DNA of 15,386 bases, from NCBI GenBank assembly GCA_033764265.1, contig JANRJB010000034.1, forward strand, positions 1 to 15,386, written 5' to 3'. A program made the position numbers and the translations under genes. Under the pieces are notes generated by a model. It was not told the DNA's origin and did not search any database. It saw only the letters and a list, made by a program, of their open reading frames with translations. Every line of letters starts with the position of its first letter. Position 1 is the first letter of the stretch. The stretch comes from VGEM01 sp033764265 (GTDB lineage: Bacteria; Pseudomonadota; Alphaproteobacteria; Rhodospirillales; Rhodospirillaceae). Below, one piece after another: positions 6,486-12,547 of this stretch.

Positions 6486-7487
6486 ATGCGTCCAAGCGCG
6501 CTCCTGTTGGCGGGCGAGACGCTGGCCGTGGCGGCGATCGGCCTAATCGCCGCGTTCGGCGCGCCCAACCCGAGCGGCGGAGGCGTGCGGACCGCGAACG
6601 CCTGGCGGTTGGTGTTCGATCGTCCGCCGCCGACGGTGGCCGAGCTGGAAACCGCGTTCACCGGACTCAACTACGATTTCCACGCGGTGCGCGAGGGGCG
6701 CGCCATGGTGCCGCGGGTGCGCGTCAACACCGTGCCCGAAGACCTGGGCCAGGTGACCGAGGTGCGCCGGCGCAAGGCCCTGTTCTTCGCCTCGGTCCTG
6801 CCGCTGGTGCTGGCGGTCAACGAGCAGATCGCCGCCGAACGGTCCGTGATCGAGACCCTTGCCGCCAAGCTGCGCCGCCAGGACGCCTTGAACGAGCGCG
6901 AAGCCGCCGAGCTGAACCGGCTGGCGCGCATCTACAAGCTGCTCGACGACGAGGACCCTGATGTTTCCGACATCCGCGACGCTGCGCTGATCGACGAATT
7001 GTTGCTGCGCGCCGCGCCGATTCCGGTATCGCTGGCGCTGGCCCAGGCCGCGGAGGAAAGCGCCTGGGGCCTGTCGCGCTTCGCCGTGGAAGGCAACGCG
7101 CTCTACGGCCAGTGGGTGTGGAACGACGGCGCCGGCATCGTGCCCGCCGCCCGCGGCGCCGGCGAGACCCACAGCGTGCGCGCCTTCGCCGACCTGTACG
7201 AATCGACGCTGTCTTACGCCAACAACCTCAACACCCATGCCGCGTATTCCGGGTTTCGGCGCATGCGCGCCAACATGCTGGCCAGCTCCGGCGCGCTGGA
7301 CGGCCACGCCCTGGCGGCGACGCTGACGCGCTATTCCGGACGCGGCCAGGCCTATGTGGAATCGCTGCGCGCGATCATCCGCGGCAACGACCTGGGCCGG
7401 CTTGACCGCGCCGTGTTCGGCGACGACGCGCCGGTGCGCACGGCGGCGCGGCCCGCGCCCGACACCCGGCAAATCACCCGAGGCTAA
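6486..7487 (+). CDS. Bax-like glucosaminidase-domain protein
   Basis: This 333-residue protein has an N-terminal hydrophobic anchor or signal (about 6-27), a charged helical middle (about 95-155, rich in Glu, Arg, Ala, Leu) and a glucosaminidase domain (about 165-300). The domain contains SLALAQAAEESAWGLSRFA, with Glu191 in ESAWG as the likely catalytic acid, and ALYGQWVW followed by GAGIVPAAR. These match the E. coli Bax type of the family. The expected role is cleavage of N-acetylglucosaminyl bonds in peptidoglycan at the inner-membrane or periplasmic face. The start lies 25 bp after nfuA and lacks a strong Shine-Dalgarno sequence, so read-through from nfuA is plausible. Its stop codon overlaps that of the convergent deacetylase gene. 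Confidence 0.88.
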   Translation: MRPSALLLAGETLAVAAIGLIAAFGAPNPSGGGVRTANAWRLVFDRPPPTVAELETAFTGLNYDFHAVREGRAMVPRVRVNTVPEDLGQVTEVRRRKALFFASVLPLVLAVNEQIAAERSVIETLAAKLRRQDALNEREAAELNRLARIYKLLDDEDPDVSDIRDAALIDELLLRAAPIPVSLALAQAAEESAWGLSRFAVEGNALYGQWVWNDGAGIVPAARGAGETHSVRAFADLYESTLSYANNLNTHAAYSGFRRMRANMLASSGALDGHALAATLTRYSGRGQAYVESLRAIIRGNDLGRLDRAVFGDDAPVRTAARPAPDTRQITRG

Positions 7488-8536
7488 TCGGCCCGGTAGC
7501 GCGCGTGGACGCGCACGCCTTCGCTGATGCCGCCGGCGACCATCTCGTGCCCGAACCAGTACCAGGCCCCGCCGCTGCGCAGGGTGCAGTTGACGCGCGC
7601 GCGGCCGGGCGGAAACGGCGCGGTCGGCGTCACCGCGACGCGCGCGCCATCGACGCGCACCGGGAGTGTCGCGCCGGTCGGGCCGAAGCACGACAGGCCG
7701 TTCAGGCCGGCCGGCGGATGAGCCACCGCGAACGACAGCCGCGGCGGATTGTCGCGCAACACCGGGCTGGCCGGGTTCAGGTCGAACGCGCGCAACGGCC
7801 TGGTGTTCGTCACCAGGGCGAAGCGCTCCGGCCGACCGTAGTTTTCGTTCATTGCGAACCGCGGCAAGAAATAGCGATTGGCCTCGCCGTAGACCGGCCC
7901 CGAGTTGGAGCCGAAGGCGGCGACGAACCCGGCCGCGCGCGCGGCGACGAATTCCGCTTCGCCCGCCTCGCCGAACGGATAGGCGTAAAGGTCGGGCACG
8001 CGGCCCAGTTCCTGCTGGAAGCGGGCGCGCATGGCGGCGAAGTCGGCCGTCACCTGGTCCGCGCTCAAGGCCGGCAGATGCTCGTGCGCGTGGCCATGGC
8101 CGCCAATGGTGACGCCCTCGGCGGCCAGCGCGCGCACGTCGTTCCAGCTCATGATGCCGGCCTCGCGCCGGTCGACGGCGCCGGTGGCGACGAAGAGCGT
8201 GAACGGATAGCCGGCGCGTTTCAGCCGCGGCCAGGCTTCGCGCACCACCGAGATATAGGCGTCGTCGACGGTGATGGCGACGGCCTTGTCGGGCAAGGCC
8301 GCGCCCGACTGCAGCGCGGCGACCACCTGGGGCAGCGGCACGACGGTGAAGCCGTTGTCCCTGAGGTAGGCGAGGTGAGCCTCGAACTGGGCCAGCCGGA
8401 TATTGGTGGACGGTATACGATCCTCGCCGAAGCGATGATACATCAGCACCACGGCGCTGGGTCCGGGCTGCGCCACGACCGACGCGGGCAGGTGCACGAC
8501 GATCCAGACCAGCAGAAATTTGATCGCTTTCGCCAT
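7484..8536 (-). CDS. Secreted polysaccharide deacetylase (NodB-homology domain)
   Basis: This is a 350-residue protein with a signal peptide (about 1-22, ending VVA-Q). The NodB domain (about 27-210) starts with VVLMYHRFG and carries Asp91-Asp92 in ITVDDAY, the metal-binding H-x3-H as His147 and His151 in GGHGHAHEHL, and YAYPFG (185-190). These are the catalytic base and zinc ligands of carbohydrate esterase family 4. A beta-rich C-terminal region of about 120 residues is unassigned and could bind glycan. The likely reaction is N-deacetylation of a GlcNAc-containing polymer outside the cytoplasm. There is no Shine-Dalgarno sequence; TAATCT lies only 6 bp before the ATG, so a leaderless transcript is possible. 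It converges with the glucosaminidase gene and is divergent from the RutE-type gene with a 53-bp gap. Confidence 0.92.
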   Translation of the reverse strand: MAKAIKFLLVWIVVHLPASVVAQPGPSAVVLMYHRFGEDRIPSTNIRLAQFEAHLAYLRDNGFTVVPLPQVVAALQSGAALPDKAVAITVDDAYISVVREAWPRLKRAGYPFTLFVATGAVDRREAGIMSWNDVRALAAEGVTIGGHGHAHEHLPALSADQVTADFAAMRARFQQELGRVPDLYAYPFGEAGEAEFVAARAAGFVAAFGSNSGPVYGEANRYFLPRFAMNENYGRPERFALVTNTRPLRAFDLNPASPVLRDNPPRLSFAVAHPPAGLNGLSCFGPTGATLPVRVDGARVAVTPTAPFPPGRARVNCTLRSGGAWYWFGHEMVAGGISEGVRVHARYRAD

Positions 8537-8589
8537 GGCGTTAGATTAGGTCACTCGACATCCGACGCAAACCCGACCCCGGAGCAGCA

Positions 8590-9174
8590 ATGCGCGCACC
8601 TTTGTCCGAGTCCGGCCTCGACCTGATTTTCCGAACCGCCCGCACGCAGTACAGTTGGACGCCGGAAACCATCGCCGAGGAAACCCTGCGACGGATTTAC
8701 GACCTGGCCAAGTTGGGGCCGACCAGCGCCAACTGTTCGCCGGCGCGGTTCATTTTCGTGGTGAGCGCCGCAGGCAAGGACAAGCTGAAGCCGGCCTTGT
8801 CGGCCGGCAACCTGGCCAAGACCATGGCCGCGCCGGTGACGGCGATCATCGGCTACGACCTGCGCTTTTACGAGCACATGCCCGAGCTGTTCCCGCACGA
8901 CCAAACGGCGTCGGGCTGGTTCAAGGGCATCGAGCAGGAAACCGCATTCCGCAACGGCAGCCTGCAGGCGGCCTACCTGATGATCGCCGCGCGCAGCCTG
9001 GGCCTGGATTGCGGGCCCATGAGCGGCTTCGACCAGGCCAAGGTCAACGCCGCGTTTTGGCCCGACGGGCGCATCAAGGCCAATTTCCTGTGCAACCTGG
9101 GAATCGGCGATGGTGCCAAGGTGTTTCCGCGCAGCCCGCGCCTGCCGTTCGAGGCGGCCTGCCAGATCATCTGA
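8590..9174 (+). CDS. rutE: RutE-type nitroreductase (malonic semialdehyde reductase)
   Basis: This 194-residue protein is close to E. coli RutE (196) in length and sequence. It keeps the landmark segments LAKLGPTSANCSPAR, LSAGNLAKTMAAPVTAI, ETAFRNGSLQAAYLMIAA and GPMSGFDQAKVNAAF. The family is FMN-dependent. RutE reduces malonic semialdehyde to 3-hydroxypropionate at the end of the Rut pyrimidine degradation pathway. No other rut gene is nearby, so here it may detoxify malonic semialdehyde or another enal or aldehyde from a different source. GGAG lies about 6 bp before the ATG. The 53-bp intergenic space with the divergent deacetylase gene must hold both promoters or their leaders. A hairpin terminator follows the gene. 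Confidence 0.92.
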   Translation: MRAPLSESGLDLIFRTARTQYSWTPETIAEETLRRIYDLAKLGPTSANCSPARFIFVVSAAGKDKLKPALSAGNLAKTMAAPVTAIIGYDLRFYEHMPELFPHDQTASGWFKGIEQETAFRNGSLQAAYLMIAARSLGLDCGPMSGFDQAKVNAAFWPDGRIKANFLCNLGIGDGAKVFPRSPRLPFEAACQII

Positions 9175-9205
9175 TGCCCGGACGGCACCGGCCCCGAAAA
9201 ACATG

Positions 9206-9231
9206 AAGGCGGACCTTGCGGGCCCGCCTTT
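9206..9231 (+). terminator. Probable terminator after the RutE-type gene
   Basis: AAGGCGG (9206-9212) pairs with CCGCCTT (9224-9230) around an 11-nt loop, followed by a short T stretch. It sits in the 115-bp gap between two convergent genes and may serve both directions, although the T-runs are weak on each strand. Confidence 0.55.
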
Positions 9232-9289
9232 ACGTCCAGTCGCGTCGGTTACATCCGCCGATCCGCGCCCGAAAACCAGTTGGGGTTAT

Positions 9290-9784
9290 TTAGGGTGCGC
9301 CCGGGCCGTTTGCAAATCTCCGTTTGATGACATGATCGAGCGAGAGCATGCCGGGGCCGCGCACCACGATCAGGAGCAGCAGGATCATCCAGTAGAAATG
9401 CTCCATGCTGTCGTAGGCCGGATTGGAGGCGCCCAGCACGAACTGGATCACCAGCGCCATGCCCAGCAGCGGTAGCGCGGCCAGGCGCGCCGCCAGTCCG
9501 ACGAACAGCAGCAGCGGCATGGTCACTTCGAACGTGGTGCCGAGCCAGGCCGCCGCCTCGGGCGTTAACAGCGGTACTTTGTACTCCTCGGCGAACAGGA
9601 ACACGGTCGACTCCCAGTCCTGCAGCTTCTGGCGGCCGGAGTTGAAGAACACCAGGCCGATCATGATGCGGACCGCGAGGTCCGCTGCCGGCGCGGCGAA
9701 GCGATCGAGCAGCGACACGGCCTGTCGCTGAACGCCGATGGCGCGGCCGGCGAGACGGGCGATGGTCGATGGGCCGGCTGGCAT
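9290..9784 (-). CDS. DoxX family membrane protein
   Basis: This is a 164-residue inner-membrane protein with four likely helices. The first includes DLAVRIMIGLVFFNSGRQKLQDW, the typical DoxX start with an Arg before the helix and Gly/Lys after it. The last is EHFYWMILLLLIVVRGPGMLSLDHVI, with the Arg-Gly-Pro-Gly-x-x-Ser-x-Asp ending common in the family. Function is poorly defined: family members are linked to quinol oxidases, redox stress or sulfur metabolism. The ATG at 9784 has an AGGAGA 7-8 bp upstream and is preferred; an in-frame ATG at 9820 with a weaker GAGG would add 12 residues. The nearest gene upstream on the same strand encodes a 59-residue membrane peptide, 250 bp away. I see no bufferin or DUF692 genes, which often accompany doxX. 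Confidence 0.88.
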   Translation of the reverse strand: MPAGPSTIARLAGRAIGVQRQAVSLLDRFAAPAADLAVRIMIGLVFFNSGRQKLQDWESTVFLFAEEYKVPLLTPEAAAWLGTTFEVTMPLLLFVGLAARLAALPLLGMALVIQFVLGASNPAYDSMEHFYWMILLLLIVVRGPGMLSLDHVIKRRFANGPGAP

Positions 9785-10034
9785 GATCAATTCTCCTGGC
9801 GAAATCGTTGAGACCGACATGGCGGCGCCTCATAGGCGTCGGTGGCGTGGCAAAAATCCTGATCCCGACGGGTGGGCCGCCTTGCCGACGGGGGGGGAAC
9901 GTCGGCCAACGGTGCCCGGTCACTTTCGTTTGGTGCCACGCGGGCGATGCGTGGCGCGGTGGCGGAGGTTGGGGCGTGGGGGAGACCGCCGCACCACGAC
10001 TGGACCTTGCCCCGCCGGGATCAGGAAACAGCGT
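9785..10034. other. 250-bp gap between doxX and the 59-residue gene
   Basis: I see no convincing gene here. The one clear structure is a 7-bp hairpin GCCGACG/CGTCGGC (9884-9890 and 9900-9906), whose left arm and loop contain a run of eight Gs (9890-9897). It could be a terminator or attenuator between the two minus-strand genes. Short frames on both strands are Gly/Arg-rich and look spurious. Confidence 0.4.
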
Positions 10035-10214
10035 CTAAAGCCGCGGCACGGGCGTGGCCGCCGGCGGCGCGATGGCGACCCCGCTCGGACGGATCGAAGC
10101 CAGCGACGGCAGGTTGACCGAGAACGCCAGGTAGGCGGCGGCCACCACCGCGACAAGCAGCGCCGGCGGCGTGACCCGTTCGGCGATCCGGCTTTCGACC
10201 TGGTTTGAATTCAT
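10035..10214 (-). CDS. Small single-pass membrane peptide, 59 residues, function unknown
   Basis: I do not recognise a family. A short polar N-terminus (MNSNQVESRIAERVTPP) is followed by one hydrophobic helix (about residues 18-33, Ala/Val/Leu-rich) and a Pro/Ala-rich tail (about 36-59), which would place the tail across the membrane. A near-perfect GGGAGG lies about 5 bp before the ATG at 10214, strong support that it is translated. The frame is open further upstream to 10265, but that part lacks such a site. It lies between a LysR regulator gene (144 bp upstream) and doxX on the same strand, so it may be a target of that regulator. Confidence 0.6.
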   Translation of the reverse strand: MNSNQVESRIAERVTPPALLVAVVAAAYLAFSVNLPSLASIRPSGVAIAPPAATPVPRL

Positions 10215-10234
10215 GACGACCTCCCTCGACGTGC

Positions 10235-10256
10235 GGCACGGAGCGGCCTCCGTGTC
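10235..10256 (-). promoter_or_regulatory. Hairpin in the leader of the 59-residue gene
   Basis: CACGGAG (10237-10243) and CTCCGTG (10248-10254) form a 7-bp stem with a 4-nt loop, extendable by two more pairs on the plus strand if one G-T wobble is allowed. It lies about 20-40 bp upstream of the ATG at 10214 and could affect translation or transcript stability. Confidence 0.35.
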
Positions 10257-10312
10257 GGGCAACATCTACGTCGCAGAGCTTTCCGGCGGCCAATGCCGGT
10301 TGGTTCGCTTTT

Positions 10313-10331
10313 CGATAACCGCGGGTTATCG
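10313..10331. promoter_or_regulatory. LysR-box-like palindrome upstream of the 59-residue gene
   Basis: CGATAACC-GCG-GGTTATCG is a perfect 8-bp dyad with a 3-bp centre. It contains T-N11-A (10316 to 10328) with inverted symmetry, the generic LysR-type recognition pattern. It lies between the lysR stop and the small membrane gene, about 100 bp before that gene's start. It might instead be a weak terminator of lysR; no T-run follows on the minus strand. Confidence 0.4.
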
Positions 10332-10358
10332 CCGCCCTGGCGCGGGTGTCGGGGCGGA

Positions 10359-11234
10359 TTAAGCCGCGTCCCAGCGGAACGATCTGGCCAACTGGACCAC
10401 CGCCTTGGTGGCGGGCGTGAACCGCCGGCCGGCCACGGTCACCAGCGACACGGTGCGGGTCACTTCCGGTTCCACCAGCAGGCGCATCACCAGGCCATCC
10501 AGGCGGGGGAGAAACTCCGGCAGGATCGCGCACCCGATACCGGCGGCGAGAATGGCTTGGACCCACTCCTCCCGTTCGCTGCGGTAGACCACCTGGACAG
10601 GAAACTCGGGTCGCCCGGTGGCTTTCCAGTGATCGTCGAATTCGCAGGCGGTGCGCTGGACATACTCGATGTTCGACAGCTGATGCATCGGGACGGCATT
10701 GAGCTTCTCGAACGGATGGCCCTTGGCGAAGACCACGCCGTAGCGTTCGGTGAACAGGGGAATCGGGTCGAGTCGTTCCGGCAGATCGGGCAGGCCGACC
10801 ATGGCCACGTCCATGTCGCCGCGCATCATCGCCTCAAGCAAAGCCGTGCCCGGTAGTTCGATCAGTTGGGGTTCCACCGCCGGCAGCCGCTCGCGCAACG
10901 CCCGCAGGAAGTTGACGATCAGGTAGGGGCTGATGGTGCACATCACCCCCAGCGTCAGCGGCGCTTTGGCGCCCGACTTGAAACTCTGCGCCTGGTCCCG
11001 CACGGCTTCGGTGGCCGACAACACCTGTTCCAGGTGCGGCTGGACCATGCGGCCCAGGTCGGTGAGGTGGGTGTTGCCGCGTTCGCGGCGGAACAGCTCG
11101 CCGCCAAGCTCGTCTTCCAGGTTCTTGATGGCCCGGGTCAGCGCCGGCTGCGAGACGTGGCACAGCTCGGCCGCGCGCGTGAAATTCAGCTCGCGGCAGA
11201 GCGTCAGAAAGTAACGAATCTGGCTGAGTTCCAC
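10359..11234 (-). CDS. LysR family transcriptional regulator
   Basis: This 291-residue protein has the standard layout. An N-terminal winged helix-turn-helix (about 1-60; FTRAAELCHVSQPALTRAIK, then LEDELGGELFRRE) and a linker helix (about 60-88) precede a periplasmic-binding-protein-like effector domain (about 90-290), beginning PLTLGVMCTISPYLI. The start is GTG at 11234 with AGGGG 6-7 bp upstream. The effector is unknown. Unlike many LysR genes it has no divergent neighbour; the next genes downstream on the same strand encode a 59-residue membrane peptide and a DoxX protein. A T-N11-A dyad sits before those genes, and an array of ATGCTGC-type half-sites lies upstream of lysR. Confidence 0.93.
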   Translation of the reverse strand: MELSQIRYFLTLCRELNFTRAAELCHVSQPALTRAIKNLEDELGGELFRRERGNTHLTDLGRMVQPHLEQVLSATEAVRDQAQSFKSGAKAPLTLGVMCTISPYLIVNFLRALRERLPAVEPQLIELPGTALLEAMMRGDMDVAMVGLPDLPERLDPIPLFTERYGVVFAKGHPFEKLNAVPMHQLSNIEYVQRTACEFDDHWKATGRPEFPVQVVYRSEREEWVQAILAAGIGCAILPEFLPRLDGLVMRLLVEPEVTRTVSLVTVAGRRFTPATKAVVQLARSFRWDAA

Positions 11235-11306
11235 GCCGGTCCCCTACGGCTCGCTGGGATTATCGGGGATCGCCGACCCGGTTCAAGGGCACACCGCCAC
11301 CGTCCG

Positions 11307-11366
11307 ATGCTGCGGTGCAGCATTGACTTTTATGTTGCGCCTTATGCTGCAGCATGGAGTGCAGCA
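11307..11366. promoter_or_regulatory. ATGCTGC/GCAGCAT operator-like array between lysR and trpS
   Basis: Site 1 is ATGCTGC-GGT-GCAGCAT (11307-11323). A near half-site ATGTTGC follows (11332-11338). Site 2 is the perfect palindrome ATGCTGCAGCAT (11344-11355). A further half-site TGCAGCA is at 11360-11366. The CTGC-N3-GCAG core of site 1 matches the pattern I recall for the polyhydroxybutyrate regulator PhaR. TTGACT at 11323-11328 could be a plus-strand -35, but no good -10 or plus-strand gene follows. The nearest gene it could serve is lysR, whose start is about 73 bp away on the minus strand. Confidence 0.5.
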
Positions 11367-11378
11367 AAATGTTCTTTT

Positions 11379-12410
11379 TCAATGGCTTATGTCAAGGGCC
11401 GGCAGAAACCCGACGGCCGCGTAAACCGCGCGCAGCACCGGCGCGGCAATTGCATTGGCCTTTGCGGCGCCGCGGGCGAGGATGCGGTCCAGTTCAGCCG
11501 GATCGGCCATCAGCCGGTTCATCTCGGCGTTGATTGGCCCCAGCACGGCGACGGCGACCTCGGTCAGGCGGGTCTTGAACGGCCCGAACTGCCAGCCGGC
11601 GACCTCGGCGATCACCTGCTCCGGCGACCGGTCGGTCAAGGCGGCGTAGATGTTGACCAGGTTGGCGGCCTCGGGCCGCCCGTCCAGGCCCGCAACCGAC
11701 TCGGGCAACAGGTTGGGGTCGGTGGTGGCCTTGCGGAACTTCTGGGCGATGGCGTCGGCGCTGTCGGTCATGTTGATGCGGGCGTAGTCCGACGGGTCGG
11801 ACTTCGACATCTTCTTGGTGCCGTCGCGCAGGCTCATCACCCGGGTGCCGGGGCCGCGGATGACCGGCTCGGGCAGTGGGAACAGCGCGCGGCCGAAGTC
11901 CTGATTGAACTTCTGGGCGATGTCGCGGGCCAGCTCCAGGTGCTGCTTCTGATCTTCACCCACCGGCACGTGCGTGGCCTGGTAGGCCAGAATGTCGGCG
12001 GCCATGAGGTTCGGATAGACGTACAGCCCGACCGAGGCGGCTTCGCGGTTCTTGCCGGCCTTGTCCTTGAACTGGGTCATGCGGTTGAGCCAGCCGATGC
12101 GCGCCACGCAATTGAACACCCAGGCCAGCTGGGCGTGCGCCGGCACGTGGCTTTGCACGAACAGGGCGTTGGCCGCCGGGTCGATGCCGGCGGCGATCAT
12201 GCCGGCGGCCACTTCGCGGGTGGTGCGGATCAGTTCCTTGGGATCCTGCCAGACCGTGATGGCGTGCATGTCGACGATGCAGAACAGGCACTCGTAGTCC
12301 TTCTGCAGCGCCACCCAGGTGCGGATCGCGCCTAGGTAGTTGCCGAGGTGGAGGTTGCCGGTGGGCTGGATGCCCGAAAGGATACGGTTCTGCGGGACTG
12401 CTGCGGTCAT
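11379..12410 (-). CDS. trpS: Tryptophanyl-tRNA synthetase
   Basis: This class I synthetase of 343 residues charges tRNA-Trp with tryptophan at the cost of ATP. The HIGH-type motif is HLGN (21-24) within LSGIQPTGNLHLGNYLGAI, and KMSKS (200-204) is intact within GTKKMSKSDPSDY. The segments VDMHAIT and LMAADILAY of the tryptophan pocket and VGEDQKQHLEL are also clear. GGAGGG lies about 7 bp before the ATG at 12410. The gene follows murJ by 133 bp on the same strand, as in many Alphaproteobacteria. A candidate promoter overlaps the murJ stop and a stable hairpin lies in the leader, so it may have its own transcript. Confidence 0.98.
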   Translation of the reverse strand: MTAAVPQNRILSGIQPTGNLHLGNYLGAIRTWVALQKDYECLFCIVDMHAITVWQDPKELIRTTREVAAGMIAAGIDPAANALFVQSHVPAHAQLAWVFNCVARIGWLNRMTQFKDKAGKNREAASVGLYVYPNLMAADILAYQATHVPVGEDQKQHLELARDIAQKFNQDFGRALFPLPEPVIRGPGTRVMSLRDGTKKMSKSDPSDYARINMTDSADAIAQKFRKATTDPNLLPESVAGLDGRPEAANLVNIYAALTDRSPEQVIAEVAGWQFGPFKTRLTEVAVAVLGPINAEMNRLMADPAELDRILARGAAKANAIAAPVLRAVYAAVGFLPALDISH

Positions 12411-12480
12411 GACGCGCCCTCCAGATCGGTCGGTGGGCGCAGGGCAGTGTGGACCGGCCCGGGAGTGCCCGATTGCGACG

Positions 12481-12502
12481 GCGGGCGTTTGGAAGCGCCC
12501 GC
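12481..12502 (-). promoter_or_regulatory. Hairpin in the murJ-trpS gap
   Basis: GCGGGCG (12481-12487) pairs with CGCCCGC (12496-12502) around an 8-nt loop. Neither side has a T-run, so it is not a classic terminator. It would fall in the 5' leader of trpS if transcription starts near 12515. I see no short Trp-rich leader peptide, so attenuation is not supported. Confidence 0.4.
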
Positions 12503-12520
12503 GTTTCGAGTGGCCGCGTG

Positions 12521-12547
12521 ATTAGGCTTGGGGGGTGTTGCTGTCAA
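12521..12547 (-). promoter_or_regulatory. Candidate trpS promoter overlapping the murJ stop
   Basis: On the minus strand a perfect -35 TTGACA (12547-12542) overlaps the murJ TGA. CCTAAT (12526-12521) follows after 15 bp, or TAATCA after 17 bp. The -10 match is only moderate either way. It would place the start of transcription roughly 100 bp before trpS. Confidence 0.35.

Noticed and set aside
9249..9923. 224-codon minus-strand frame overlapping doxX in another frame
   Set aside because: The DoxX frame has clear helices and family motifs; the alternative is Arg/Pro-rich.
10866..12335. 489-codon plus-strand frame antisense to lysR and trpS
   Set aside because: Both minus-strand genes have complete family signatures. 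The antisense product has no coherent domain.
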